Positions 43,615 to 53,810 of a stretch of 64,000 nt of DNA are shown in pieces. The stretch is from Verrucomicrobiaceae bacterium. Its GTDB lineage: Bacteria > Verrucomicrobiota > Verrucomicrobiia > Verrucomicrobiales > Verrucomicrobiaceae. The translations under genes and the position numbers were made by a program. The stretch is taken from the NCBI GenBank assembly GCA_024232965.1, contig JACKQF010000002.1, positions 372,001-436,000 of the forward strand, in the 5' to 3' direction. Numbering within the stretch: the first letter of the stretch is position 1; every line of letters begins with the position of its first letter. The notes below the pieces were generated by a model that was not told the origin of the DNA, made no database searches, and was given only the letters and a program-made list of their open reading frames with translations.

Positions 43615-46600
43615 TTAGTCCACCCCGAAATCCCTGCCGCGCACCTCGCGGAACTGCGGGCTTTGCACGATGCATTCGATCAAGCTCCCGATGCGGTGGT
43701 CGCTTTTCACCATCGTTTCGATCAGAGGTTTGTCGGAGAGTTGGATGCTGCGACCGAGGGCGTAGCCGAGGAGTTTGCGGCTGAACTGGTGGAGGAAATC
43801 TTCGCGTCGTTGATTGAGGAGATAGGCGCGCAGGTCAGCAAGACCATCGACTTGTGTGCCGTCGGGGAGAGTGGTTTTTGTATCGGCTTTCCGGGCGCGA
43901 CCGATGGCGTCAAAGCCTTCCAACGCGAAGCCGTAGGGGTCGATGCGGCGATGACAACTGGCGCAGCGCTCGTCGCTGCTGTGGCGCTCGATCAGTTGGC
44001 GCTCGGTGAGACCTTCGGGCGGTTCTTCGGGGAGCACGGGAACGCCCTTGGGTGGGATGGGCAGTTTATCGCCGAGAATGACTTCACTGATCCAGGTGCC
44101 GCGCAGGATCGCGCTGTTGCGGGAGGCACCTGATTGTTTGGCGAGCGTCGCCGCAAAGCCGAGGATGCCGCCGCGGCCTTTTTGATGCAGACCATCAATG
44201 CGCTGCCAGTCTTTTCCAGTCGTGGTAAATCCGTAGTGGGTAGCCAGGGGTTCGTTCACGAAGCTGTGATCGGCATCCAGCAGCGAAAGCACGCTCCTGT
44301 CGTTCTGAAACAGGTCGATGAAGAAGCGCGTGACCTCCTCCTGCATGTCGGCACGCAGTCCGATGAATGTCGGGAAATGGCGCTCGCTCTTTTCATCGAG
44401 TGTTGCGACATCGCGCACATGCAACCACTGGCAGCCGAACTCGGTGGCGAGTCGGCGGATCTTTTCGCTCTTCAACATACGTCGCGCTTGGGAAACCATC
44501 GATTCGCGGAGCGTCCCTGAGGCGGCGATAGTCCGGAGCTCTTCATCCGGGGCAGACGCCCAGAGAAAATAGCTGAGGCGCGTGGCGAGTTCCCAATCGT
44601 TCACAGGAGCCGCCTTTGCCCCCGGGGAAGCACGCTCCCCGCGATAGAGAAATGCAGGCGCAACCAGAACGCGTGCGATCATCATCCGTATGGCTTTGGC
44701 GTGAGGCAGGTCTTGTTGGCGCAGCTTTTGATAAAGGGCACGGAGGCTCCCTTCCTCAGCAGCCGTTAACGGACGACGCCACGCCTGCGCAGCAAAGTCG
44801 AGCACGGCCTGGACTTGGTAGGGCTCGGCCGCAATGACTTGGTCTCTAAAGTTCACCGCATCACGTTTGATAGGGATCCGCATGGGCTCAAAGGCGCTGG
44901 GCTTTGCATCCTGTGTGGCGAATTGGAAGAGCTGTTCAAAGACATCCACCTGCTTCAGCGGCCACTCGCTGACAAAACGCAGCTCATCCCAGAGTCGATC
45001 CAGCTCGGCAGCGTGCGCGGGATCGAGCATGAGCCGCTTGAGGTGATCGTCCTCACGATGGAAAAGCGTAAGCGTCACCACCTCGTCCACCGGCACGATT
45101 TTAGAGTAACAGAGCGCGATGGGGAAGAGTGCGCGAAACTCGTCGAAGGCAGACTCGAGTCTTTGCCGTGCCTCACTGCCATCATTCACGATGAATGGCA
45201 CGGAGTAGTCCGTGCGGAGATTGTTGTCTGTCCATTGTCCCTTGGTTTGGGAACTTTCCACCTTGCCTGCGGTGATGCCTGTGAGCGTCTCAGGCGCCGT
45301 GGTCTGCACCTGCATTTGCACGCTGCCATTGGGTGATGCCAGTCTTCCAGTGACGACAAACTCAGCGTCACGGGCGAGCGCCGCCGGTATCTCAATTTCG
45401 ATGACGGCAGGTGCCCGCGTCTTGATTTCAGACTTGATGGAATGTTCGGATCGCTTGGACAGGGCGAAGGCGAGCAGCGGACTACTAAGGGGAAAATCCT
45501 TTTCCAAAAACTCGCGCACCCGCGCAGCCAACGCGGGGGATGGGTCCCTGCGCCAAGCGGCAATCGGAGCAGGCAGATCCGCCCCGACCTTGATCGCGGT
45601 TGGCTGGCTGAGGAAGTGCCAGGCACCATGGGGATTTCCAGCAAGGATGTTTGGAGAGACGTCTTTGCCCAAATCCCAGGTCATTTTGCCATCACTGAGG
45701 CTCAAGTTAACAGCCGTGAGATCGCAGCTATGGTTGCCATCCTTGGGATTAACCACCACGGCGATGACTTGACCAGCTGAGATGTGTACGCCTTCGATTG
45801 GGCCAATGGGAACCGGCGTCAGGCTCCGGATATCGCCACTGGCGAGCACTTCACTCGTCGTGCCGCGGCGCAGTTCCAGCGCCCAACTGACGCCATTTCC
45901 ACACTCGGGATGCGCATCGCCGATATCGCCCTGGATTCGCAAATTGCCAGTGACCGGGCTGCGCCATGCAATGACAGATGATTGGGTGGGAGATGGATGT
46001 GTGGCGACGCTATGCGGCTTCATCAACCCAGGGATTCGCACGGCATTGCCGGATGAATTGGCGAGCACACTCAGTGCCTGTTCCCCCTGCCAGCCTTGGA
46101 TGAAATTGTAGTCCGGCGTGCTGCGCATTTGCTTGGTGAGCAGAGGTTCCAGCTTCGTCGTCCCAAAACCGAGATATTGCCGCCAAGCCGTCAGCAAAGT
46201 GGCATCGGCATCGTCTTTGCCGGCGGCGAGGGCATTGAGGCATTGCTCTGTGGTGGCGATGATCTTGGTGCGTTGGGTCTGTAGGTGCTCAACGAGGGCA
46301 GGCAGATCACTGATCGGTAGATCGGGGCGGCCAGTGGCAACGAGACGCGGGTTTTCCCAGATGACCTCATCGCCATCCGTGCCGTCGCCGGCATCGGTCG
46401 TGGTCAGATAGATCTTCGTATCCCGATTCGTGTCGAGCTTGATCCTCATCTCGTGCTTTGAAACGAGTGGTGTCACGGGCTCCTGCCAAGCTTTGGGTCC
46501 ATTGGCCTTGCCGATGTGTCCAACGCTGGCAAATCGCCAAAGGGACTTCTGCCACGGCTCGATATCGGCGGCGGTCAGGGTGCCTGCGCGGAATTTCTTG

Positions 46601-47463
46601 CGCAAGCCTTCGAGCAAGAGTGAAGGCTTGTCGCTGGTGAGGGCGGACCGCAGCGTGGCGAGGTATTTGGGACTCAATCCCTCCGCGTTACCTCCGCGCT
46701 GGAGGGCGTCGAGATACTTCGCGAGCGGCAGGCGACCATCGGCCTCGACCATCACCTTCGCGCCCGCGACGTGCAGGTCTTCGGTACCCGCCGACTCGGT
46801 GTAGCGGTGGTAGATCTGGCGAATTTTTGCCAAGGTTTCGTCAGTCCAGTCTCGCGATGAGACCCCTGCGGAAAAGTGCATGCCCCGCGATGTCAGCACC
46901 GCGTGTGCGGCGATCTCTTTGGCGGCATCCAGATATTTGGTGAGGAGTGAGGGCGACATCACCAGCGCCGCACCCGCATTGGTAAACCCCTCCCCTGCTG
47001 CGCCATCCACAGGAAACTCGCGGGCCGGATCGAGAGACTCGACCCCAGTCAAATCCCGAATCGTGTAGGTATACTCCATGTTGGAAAGCCGCCGCAAAAC
47101 AACCGGACCCGGATCACCGGCATTGGCAAAAGCCACCTCGTCCAGAGTTGTTTGCGCCCATTTCGTGAGGGCGCTTTTTTCTTCTGGAGTCAGCTGGGGC
47201 TCCTTCTTCGGCGGCATTTCACCCGTTTGGATTTGCTCCAAAACGCCCTCCCAGATCATGGGCTGTCTTTTTACATCCGCGATGCTGGCAAAGCGCTCCA
47301 GATCAAGGTCCCCCTTTTGCTTCTTCGTGGAATGACAGGTCAGGCAGCGTTCCTGGAGGATGGGCAGGATGTCTTTTTCAAACGCAGACAGTTCGACTCC
47401 AAAAGAAGCGACGCAGATGAGCGCGATCCACGGTGTGTCGAACGGTTTTTTCCCTGAAATCAT
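43615..47463 (-). CDS. Secreted DUF1592-type protein with N-terminal cytochrome-like motif (PSD1 family)
   Basis: 1,282 residues from the ATG at 47463; a GTG at 47496 is also in frame. After a hydrophobic start comes ERCLTCHSTKKQKGDLDLER, a CxxCH haem-binding motif of the planctomycete cytochrome C class. Then LRRLSNMEYTYTIRDLTG (DUF1587 type), a middle carbohydrate-binding-like region (PAVIEIEIPAALARDAEFVV) and the catalytic-looking C-terminal part: RRPLTAAEEGSLRALYQKLR, LATRLSYFLWASAPDEEL, LDADHSFVNEPLATHYG, SSDERCASCHRRIDPYGFAL and GRSIQLSDKPLIETMVK, corresponding to DUF1595, DUF1592, DUF1588 and DUF1585. Role unknown; polysaccharide breakdown is often proposed. Confidence 0.9.
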   Translation of the reverse strand: MISGKKPFDTPWIALICVASFGVELSAFEKDILPILQERCLTCHSTKKQKGDLDLERFASIADVKRQPMIWEGVLEQIQTGEMPPKKEPQLTPEEKSALTKWAQTTLDEVAFANAGDPGPVVLRRLSNMEYTYTIRDLTGVESLDPAREFPVDGAAGEGFTNAGAALVMSPSLLTKYLDAAKEIAAHAVLTSRGMHFSAGVSSRDWTDETLAKIRQIYHRYTESAGTEDLHVAGAKVMVEADGRLPLAKYLDALQRGGNAEGLSPKYLATLRSALTSDKPSLLLEGLRKKFRAGTLTAADIEPWQKSLWRFASVGHIGKANGPKAWQEPVTPLVSKHEMRIKLDTNRDTKIYLTTTDAGDGTDGDEVIWENPRLVATGRPDLPISDLPALVEHLQTQRTKIIATTEQCLNALAAGKDDADATLLTAWRQYLGFGTTKLEPLLTKQMRSTPDYNFIQGWQGEQALSVLANSSGNAVRIPGLMKPHSVATHPSPTQSSVIAWRSPVTGNLRIQGDIGDAHPECGNGVSWALELRRGTTSEVLASGDIRSLTPVPIGPIEGVHISAGQVIAVVVNPKDGNHSCDLTAVNLSLSDGKMTWDLGKDVSPNILAGNPHGAWHFLSQPTAIKVGADLPAPIAAWRRDPSPALAARVREFLEKDFPLSSPLLAFALSKRSEHSIKSEIKTRAPAVIEIEIPAALARDAEFVVTGRLASPNGSVQMQVQTTAPETLTGITAGKVESSQTKGQWTDNNLRTDYSVPFIVNDGSEARQRLESAFDEFRALFPIALCYSKIVPVDEVVTLTLFHREDDHLKRLMLDPAHAAELDRLWDELRFVSEWPLKQVDVFEQLFQFATQDAKPSAFEPMRIPIKRDAVNFRDQVIAAEPYQVQAVLDFAAQAWRRPLTAAEEGSLRALYQKLRQQDLPHAKAIRMMIARVLVAPAFLYRGERASPGAKAAPVNDWELATRLSYFLWASAPDEELRTIAASGTLRESMVSQARRMLKSEKIRRLATEFGCQWLHVRDVATLDEKSERHFPTFIGLRADMQEEVTRFFIDLFQNDRSVLSLLDADHSFVNEPLATHYGFTTTGKDWQRIDGLHQKGRGGILGFAATLAKQSGASRNSAILRGTWISEVILGDKLPIPPKGVPVLPEEPPEGLTERQLIERHSSDERCASCHRRIDPYGFALEGFDAIGRARKADTKTTLPDGTQVDGLADLRAYLLNQRREDFLHQFSRKLLGYALGRSIQLSDKPLIETMVKSDHRIGSLIECIVQSPQFREVRGRDFGVD

Positions 47464-47704
47464 GCTGAATAAACGCGCCGACGGTGACGGATTCACAAAA
47501 CGGCGTTAGTTCTTTCCTGGAGAGTTTAACCTGAACAAAGAAACCCAGACGCTGAAGGCGCTCCAGGGGTGGCACGAGCGCAGAAAATGGCCTTTTGAGT
47601 TGGCAGAAGATTGAAGTGAGGCAGTGACGTTCCAAAAGATGGCACAGGGAATGCTATCTTTAATGAAACGTGCGCCAGCCACTGCCCGTTGGTGCCCATT
47701 CCCC

Positions 47705-50700
47705 ATGTCCATCCAAGTCGCCCTCCGCCACGTCACCAAGTATAAGTACGATCGCGCCATCAATCTTGGGCCCCATGTGGTGAGGCTACGCCCTGCGCCG
47801 CATTGCCGGACTCCGGTTATTAGCTACACCCTGCGCGTTACGCCAGAGGACCATTTCATCAACTGGCAGCAGGACCCACAGTCCAACTACATGGCGAGGT
47901 TAGTCTTTCCGAATAAGACCAAAGAGTTCTGTGTCGAAGTGGAATTGGTCGCGGAAATGTCCGTCTACAACCCCTTCGATTTTTTCCTCGAACCCCAGGG
48001 CGAACACTTCCCCTTCCGCTATGATCCTGTGCTGGCGCACGAATTGGAGCCCTTTCAACGCAAGCTCCCCCTGACTCCGGCGATGCGGGAATACGTTCGA
48101 GGGCTGCGTGAGGGCTTACTTGGCGCACGTCCCGGGGTGGCTCATGCGCCGACGCCCCATTCGGAGGTTGCCACGGATGTTCATCGCCACGGAATTCTTC
48201 CAGAAGCAGGAACCTTGGTGGCAGAGTCTGAAGACAGCGGTCGCCTGCGCACGATCGATTTTTTGGTCGAGCTGAATCAGATGATCTGTGACGACATCCG
48301 CTATTTGGTGCGAATGGATCCAGGTGTGCAAACTCCTGAAGAGACGCTGGAATTGGGCAGTGGCTCCTGCCGCGACTCCGCCTGGTTACTCTGTCAGGTG
48401 CTGAGGCACTTTGGTTTGGCATCGCGTTTCGTCAGTGGCTACCTGATCCAACTCAAACCAGACGTGAAAAGCCTGGACGGCCCGTCGGGCGCTGAGGTGG
48501 ATTTCACGGACTTGCATGCCTGGACGGAGGTCTATCTGCCAGGCGCTGGCTGGATCGGGCTGGACCCGACCTCTGGCCTGATGGCTGGCGAGGGCCATTT
48601 GCCTTTGGCCTGCACACCAGATCCGCAGGGTGCGGCGCCGATCACAGGCGCTCTGGATAAGTGCGAGGTCAGCTTTGAATTTGACATGAAAGTGACGCGC
48701 GTCCTTGAGACACCGCGTGTCACGAAGCCTTATACCGAAGAGCAATGGGCGGAAATGGATGCGTTAGGACATCAGGTCGATGAAGACCTCGAAGCCAATG
48801 ACGCGCGCCTGACGATGGGAGGGGAACCGACCTTCGTTTCCATCGACGACATGGATGGCGAGGAGTGGAATACAGCGGCGATGGGGCCAACGAAGCGCCT
48901 GCTCTCAGGAGAACTTCTTCATCGGCTCAAGAAAAAATTCGCGCCCGGCGGTCTCCTGTTTTTTGGACAAGGGAAGTGGTATCCTGGTGAATCCCTGCCG
49001 CGCTGGTCACTGGCCTGTTACTGGCGCAAAGACGGCATTCCAATCTGGAAAAACATGGCTCTCATCGCGGACGAGTCGAAAGACCTGGGCCATACAGAAG
49101 CAGAAGCCCGCCGCTTTGGCCTAGCACTTGCCGCAGCATTGAGCGTCGATTCCCAGAATCTGACGGCGGCATTTGAAGATGCCTTCTATTACCTTTGGAA
49201 GGAGCGCCGCCTGCCTGTCAACGTCGATCCATTTGAATCGAACCTGAAGAACGCAGAGGATCGCGAACGACTAGCGCGGGTCTTTAGCCGAGGGCTCGAC
49301 AAGGTCATCGGCTACGTACTTCCGCTGAAGCGTGAATGGTCACAGGGAGTATTGCGCTGGAGAAGCGGTTCCTGGTTCCTTCGGGACGAGCGTCTGTATC
49401 TCATTCCCGGCGATTCGCCCATTGGATATCGGCTTCCTCTGGATTCCACTCCCTGGGTGAGCGAGGAGGAATACCCCTGGACGACTTCGCTAGACCCAAT
49501 GACCGACCTCGGCCCGCTGCCGCCACGTCCCGAGAGCCGTCAGCACTATTTGCAGGCGGTGGCCGATTGGCTGCGCGAGATTCCGGATCGCTTCCTGTCG
49601 AGCTCCGCTCTGAAAGACGGGATGCAGGCCGGTCAGGGCATGCCGTTGTCGCGCCCGCTGACAGCTCCCGACATCACCAAGAAGGAAGCCGAACCGAAGA
49701 AAGGGCAATCTGCCTCTTGGATCATCCGCACCGCTTTGTGCGTCGAGGCGCGGCAGGGGCGCGTGCACGTCTTCCTGCCGCCGATGGAGCACACGGAAGA
49801 CTTCCTGGACTTGATCGCGGCCATCGAGGATACAGCAGCGGCACTGGAAATGCCGATCATCATTGAGGGCTCCCCGCCGCCGTTCGATCCGCGCATCCAG
49901 GTGCTAAAGATTACGCCGGACCCTGGGGTCATTGAGGTAAACCTACAGCCATCGCGCAGTTGGAAGGAGCTGGTCAGCATCACCAACACTCTCTACGCAG
50001 AGGCACGCCTTTCACGCCTCGGAACCGAGAAATTCATGCTGGACGGCAGGCATACGGGCACTGGCGGAGGCAATCACATCGTCATTGGTGGCGAGACTCC
50101 TGCGGATTCCCCGTTGCTTCGCCGTCCGCACCTGCTGCGATCGCTGCTCGCGTTCTGGCACAACCATCCATCGCTCAGCTACCTGTTCAGCGGGCTTTTC
50201 ATCGGCCCGACGAGTCAACACCCCCGTGTGGATGAGGCGCGCCAAGATCAGGTCAATGAGTTGGAGTTGGCCTTCAAGCAGATCCCCGATCACACAGACG
50301 TCCCACCTTGGCTAGTTGACCGTATCTTCCGCAATCTCTTGGTGGATTTGACCGGCAATACGCACCGCACGGAGTTCTGCATCGACAAGCTTTTCTCTCC
50401 TGATAGCAGCACGGGAAGATTGGGTTTACTCGAGTTGCGCTCGTTTGAGATGCCCCCCCATGCGGAGATGAGCTTGGCTCAGCACCTCCTGCTGCGTGCT
50501 GCGATTGCACGGTTCTGGAAAGAGCCTTACACCCACGATCTGATCCGATGGGGCACCTCCCTGCATGATCGGTTCATGCTGCCGCACTTTGTGCGTCAGG
50601 ATCTGGAAGATGCGCTGACAGAGATGACAGAGGCGGGCTATCCGATGAAGTTGGATTGGTTTGAGCCGCATTTGGAGTTCCGTTTTCCCACCATCGGTCA

Positions 50701-51223
50701 AATCGTACACCGTGGCATCGAAGTGGAGGTTCGATCAGCCTTGGAACCTTGGCATGTCTTGGGAGAAGAAGGCTCGGGAGGTGGCACGGTGCGTTTTGTC
50801 GATAGCTCGCTGGAGCGTGTGCAGGTACGGACCCGGGGCATGACCGACGGACGCTTCATTCTGGCGTGCAACGGCGTCAAAATCCCGCTGCACCCCACGG
50901 GTGTTCGCGGTGAATTCGTAGCCGGGGTGCGCTACCGCGCTTGGCAACCGCCGAACTGCCTGCAGCCGACAATCGGCGTGCATACACCGCTGGTCTTTGA
51001 CTTGGTAGATACATGGAACGGCCGGAGCCTGGGCGGGTGCACCTATCACGTGTCGCACCCAGGCGGGCGCAGTCATGAGACGTTCCCGGTGAATTCTTAT
51101 GAGGCAGAGAGCCGCCGTCTGGCGCGCTTTTTCCCCAACGGACATACCCCAGGGCCGATAAAAGTGGCATCCACACCGACGAATGCAGAGTTCCCGCTGA
51201 CACTGGACTTGCGCAAAGCCTAA
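47705..51223 (+). CDS. DUF2126 protein with N-terminal transglutaminase domain
   Basis: 1,172 residues from the ATG at 47705 (MSIQVALRHVTKYKYDRAIN, the Bact_transglu_N start). The transglutaminase triad is C222 in LGSGSCRDSAWLLCQVLRHF, H271 in FTDLHAWTEVYL and Asp in GWIGLDPTSG. The C-terminal 800 residues are the DUF2126 domain: LTMGGEPTFVSIDDMDGEEW, GLLFFGQGKWYPGESLPRWS, DGRHTGTGGGNHIVIGGETP and LFSGLFIGPTSQHPRVDEAR. The H-x-G-x-GGGN-H motif resembles ligases of the glutamine-synthetase fold; that is an inference. It leads the three-gene transglutaminase/ATP-grasp cluster. No signal peptide. The gap 47464-47704 upstream is the divergent promoter region with DUF1592 and shows no gene. Confidence 0.92.
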   Translation: MSIQVALRHVTKYKYDRAINLGPHVVRLRPAPHCRTPVISYTLRVTPEDHFINWQQDPQSNYMARLVFPNKTKEFCVEVELVAEMSVYNPFDFFLEPQGEHFPFRYDPVLAHELEPFQRKLPLTPAMREYVRGLREGLLGARPGVAHAPTPHSEVATDVHRHGILPEAGTLVAESEDSGRLRTIDFLVELNQMICDDIRYLVRMDPGVQTPEETLELGSGSCRDSAWLLCQVLRHFGLASRFVSGYLIQLKPDVKSLDGPSGAEVDFTDLHAWTEVYLPGAGWIGLDPTSGLMAGEGHLPLACTPDPQGAAPITGALDKCEVSFEFDMKVTRVLETPRVTKPYTEEQWAEMDALGHQVDEDLEANDARLTMGGEPTFVSIDDMDGEEWNTAAMGPTKRLLSGELLHRLKKKFAPGGLLFFGQGKWYPGESLPRWSLACYWRKDGIPIWKNMALIADESKDLGHTEAEARRFGLALAAALSVDSQNLTAAFEDAFYYLWKERRLPVNVDPFESNLKNAEDRERLARVFSRGLDKVIGYVLPLKREWSQGVLRWRSGSWFLRDERLYLIPGDSPIGYRLPLDSTPWVSEEEYPWTTSLDPMTDLGPLPPRPESRQHYLQAVADWLREIPDRFLSSSALKDGMQAGQGMPLSRPLTAPDITKKEAEPKKGQSASWIIRTALCVEARQGRVHVFLPPMEHTEDFLDLIAAIEDTAAALEMPIIIEGSPPPFDPRIQVLKITPDPGVIEVNLQPSRSWKELVSITNTLYAEARLSRLGTEKFMLDGRHTGTGGGNHIVIGGETPADSPLLRRPHLLRSLLAFWHNHPSLSYLFSGLFIGPTSQHPRVDEARQDQVNELELAFKQIPDHTDVPPWLVDRIFRNLLVDLTGNTHRTEFCIDKLFSPDSSTGRLGLLELRSFEMPPHAEMSLAQHLLLRAAIARFWKEPYTHDLIRWGTSLHDRFMLPHFVRQDLEDALTEMTEAGYPMKLDWFEPHLEFRFPTIGQIVHRGIEVEVRSALEPWHVLGEEGSGGGTVRFVDSSLERVQVRTRGMTDGRFILACNGVKIPLHPTGVRGEFVAGVRYRAWQPPNCLQPTIGVHTPLVFDLVDTWNGRSLGGCTYHVSHPGGRSHETFPVNSYEAESRRLARFFPNGHTPGPIKVASTPTNAEFPLTLDLRKA

Positions 51224-51236
51224 CCCAAAGGCAAGA

Positions 51237-51242
51237 AGGAGG
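51237..51242 (+). promoter_or_regulatory. Shine-Dalgarno sequence AGGAGG before a TTG start
   Basis: AGGAGG lies ten bases upstream of TTG 51253 and 28 bases upstream of ATG 51271. Since most genes here lack such a site, it favours TTG as the start of the ATP-grasp protein. Confidence 0.6.
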
Positions 51243-51252
51243 ACCGACTCGA

Positions 51253-53808
51253 TTGAGTAAGAAGCCTCGCATGCAAAACGCCACCGCCCCAAGTCCAGCC
51301 CCGTCCATGGTGACCGGGCCAGCTGGGGGCGTGGCTTCTTCAGAGCTGCTGCAAAACTACCGCCCCCTGCCAGGACTGCATGATGAGATGATGATGCCCA
51401 GCGGGGAACTGCGGCCACCTTGGCGAGTCTTTGGGGATCTGTTGGCACAATGCAGTCCATCCGACATCCAGTCCCGCCACAAGACCGCGCAGCAGTTGCT
51501 GCACGATCACGGCGTGACGTACAACATCTTTGATGACGCCGTCGGCACCAGCAGACCCTGGGCACTGGATCTCATCCCCCACATCGTCGCCTCCAGCGAG
51601 GCGGAACAAGTGGCGCAGGGCATCGATCAACGGTCGCGCCTTCTGGATACGATCCTGCGAGATCTTTACGGTCCACAACGAATCATCAAGGAAGGTTGGC
51701 TGCCATCGGCGCTTTTGCATGCGAATCCAGGCTTTCTGCGCCCTCTGGCTGGATTGGTGCCGCCTGGAGGACGCTTCCTGCACGTCGCCGGCTGTGACCT
51801 TGTGCGAACCGAGGACGGGGCCTGGCGAGTACTGGCAGACCGCACCCAGGTACCGGGCGGCCAAGGTTATGCGCTGGAAAATCGCATTATCCTTTCAAAT
51901 GTCTTCCCTGAGGAATTCAATGCCTCCCGAGTGCAGCGCCTAGCCGCCTATTTCGATGTGGAGCGCGAGACCTTTCGTTCCCTGGCTCCAGGGCGCCGCG
52001 CTGCGCCGACGATCCTGATGCTGACACCTGGTCCGCGTGACGAGACCTACTTCGAGCACGCCTTCAAGGCGCGCTATTTGGGCTTCCCTCTCGTGATGAG
52101 CGCCGACCTCACGGTCCGAGATCGCCGTGTGCATCTAAAGACCTTAGAAGGCCTGCGTCGAGTGGATGTGGTGCTGCGGAGTCTAGACGACTTGCAGTGT
52201 GATCCACTGGAGATGCACGCCGATGCCAGTCAGGGCATCCCTGGAATGATCGAGGCCTGGCGCAGTGGCGGTGTAGCTCTGTGCAATGGACTGGGCACCG
52301 GACTGGTGGAGACGCCCGCACTTCACCCATTCCTGCCCGGGCTCTGCCGCCATTTGCTGGGGGAACAACTGAAGCTCCCCTGCGTGCCTACGTGGTGGTG
52401 CGGCCAGCAAAAGCAACTGAACATGGTGCTATCAGATCCGCAGAAGTGGGTTCTGAAGGAGGCCTTTGTTCGCGGTGCACGCGATCCGATTTTCCTCGGA
52501 AAAATCGATGAAAAATCTCGCACAGAGGCGCTTGATCGCTTGAAGGCGGCCCCACATCGATGGGTGGCGCAAGAGATGCTGCGCCTGTCCACTACCCCTA
52601 CCTGGACGGGGGATCGCCTGGAGCCGCGCTCACTTGTATGGCGCACCTTCGCCCTTCATCAGGGTGGGTCCTATACCATGATGCCAGGGGGGCTCAGCCG
52701 CGTCAGTCCGCATGTCGAGGGACGCGTGGTCACGATGCGATCCGGCGGTATCAGCAAAGACACCTGGGTGCTGTCTGATGGCCCCATCGCCACTCGGCCA
52801 GTCGCCCAAAGCCAACCTATTATCATTCGCCCTGCACGCCCACCTAGCGCGGTGCCCAGCCGCGTGGCGGATCACCTCTTCTGGTTGGGTCGGTATGCCG
52901 AACGCCTTGAGCAGACGATCCGCGTCCTGCGCACCACGCTCCAGCGGGTCAGCGGAGAGGTCACTGAGATTCAGACACGGGAGCTGCAGAGCTGCCTCAC
53001 GCTGATGGAAGAGGCGCACCTGATTCCCGCGAACCTAGCACCTGCAGACATCCGGCCCAGCATCCATGAACTCATCAATGACCCCAAGCGCGAGAGCGGT
53101 GTGCGCCAATTGGTCAGCTCCGTCCGCTACAATGCCGCAGCCGCTCGCGATCGCCTCTCTGACGACACTTGGCGTTTGTTCAACAAGATCGAAAGCGATG
53201 CCTCACCCTCCCTGCCACCGCTCAAGGTCTCCCAGGCACTCATTGCGCTCGATACACTGATCCTCGATCTCGCTGCCTTCAGCGGCATGCAGATCGAAAA
53301 CATGACGCATGGCCACGGTTGGCGATTTTTGGAGATTGGGCGTCGGCTTGAGCGGGCGATCTTTACCACCCCGCTGATTCGCGCTGCCACCATCGCCGCC
53401 GGCATGCGCGATGAGTCCGTCCTCGGACCGTTGCTGGAGATCTGCGATAGCACCATGACCTACCGCCGGCTGCACTTTGCCCGGCCACAATTGGTTCAGA
53501 CCGCCTATCTACTTTTTCAAGACCCCTCCAACCCGCGTTCGGTGGCGTATCAGGTAGAGCGTCTCGTTGAGCGCCTCTCAGAACTTCCAGTCGATCCCCA
53601 CCGCGGTAGCGAAACGAGCCAGGTCAGTCGCATGCAGGAAATCCTGGCGCTGGTGAAGAGTCCCAATCTTCCCGCTTGGGCCGCTGCGCAGCACCTCGCG
53701 GCGGAGGCTTTACCCGAGATCTGCACGACCGTCGTCGAGCAGTTGGAATCGCTATCCAGCACACTGACGGAGAACTACTTCAGCCACGCAGTCCGCAAAG
53801 TCCGCTGA
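51253..53808 (+). CDS. Circularly permuted ATP-grasp protein fused to an alpha-E domain
   Basis: 851 residues from the TTG at 51253 (supported by AGGAGG); ATG 51271 is the alternative. The N-terminal two thirds are the circularly permuted ATP-grasp (DUF404/407): YNIFDDAVGTSRPWALDLIP, VHLKTLEGLRRVDVVLRSLD, VALCNGLGTGLVETPALHPF and WVLKEAFVRGARDPIF, then GGLSRVSPHVEG. The alpha-E domain (DUF403) begins about residue 530 at RVADHLFWLGRYAERLEQTI and is all helical. The pair is predicted to form peptide-like amide bonds or capping modifications. In many bacteria these two are separate genes; here they are fused. It lies between the two transglutaminase genes. Confidence 0.92.
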   Translation: MSKKPRMQNATAPSPAPSMVTGPAGGVASSELLQNYRPLPGLHDEMMMPSGELRPPWRVFGDLLAQCSPSDIQSRHKTAQQLLHDHGVTYNIFDDAVGTSRPWALDLIPHIVASSEAEQVAQGIDQRSRLLDTILRDLYGPQRIIKEGWLPSALLHANPGFLRPLAGLVPPGGRFLHVAGCDLVRTEDGAWRVLADRTQVPGGQGYALENRIILSNVFPEEFNASRVQRLAAYFDVERETFRSLAPGRRAAPTILMLTPGPRDETYFEHAFKARYLGFPLVMSADLTVRDRRVHLKTLEGLRRVDVVLRSLDDLQCDPLEMHADASQGIPGMIEAWRSGGVALCNGLGTGLVETPALHPFLPGLCRHLLGEQLKLPCVPTWWCGQQKQLNMVLSDPQKWVLKEAFVRGARDPIFLGKIDEKSRTEALDRLKAAPHRWVAQEMLRLSTTPTWTGDRLEPRSLVWRTFALHQGGSYTMMPGGLSRVSPHVEGRVVTMRSGGISKDTWVLSDGPIATRPVAQSQPIIIRPARPPSAVPSRVADHLFWLGRYAERLEQTIRVLRTTLQRVSGEVTEIQTRELQSCLTLMEEAHLIPANLAPADIRPSIHELINDPKRESGVRQLVSSVRYNAAAARDRLSDDTWRLFNKIESDASPSLPPLKVSQALIALDTLILDLAAFSGMQIENMTHGHGWRFLEIGRRLERAIFTTPLIRAATIAAGMRDESVLGPLLEICDSTMTYRRLHFARPQLVQTAYLLFQDPSNPRSVAYQVERLVERLSELPVDPHRGSETSQVSRMQEILALVKSPNLPAWAAAQHLAAEALPEICTTVVEQLESLSSTLTENYFSHAVRKVR

Positions 53809-53810
53809 CC

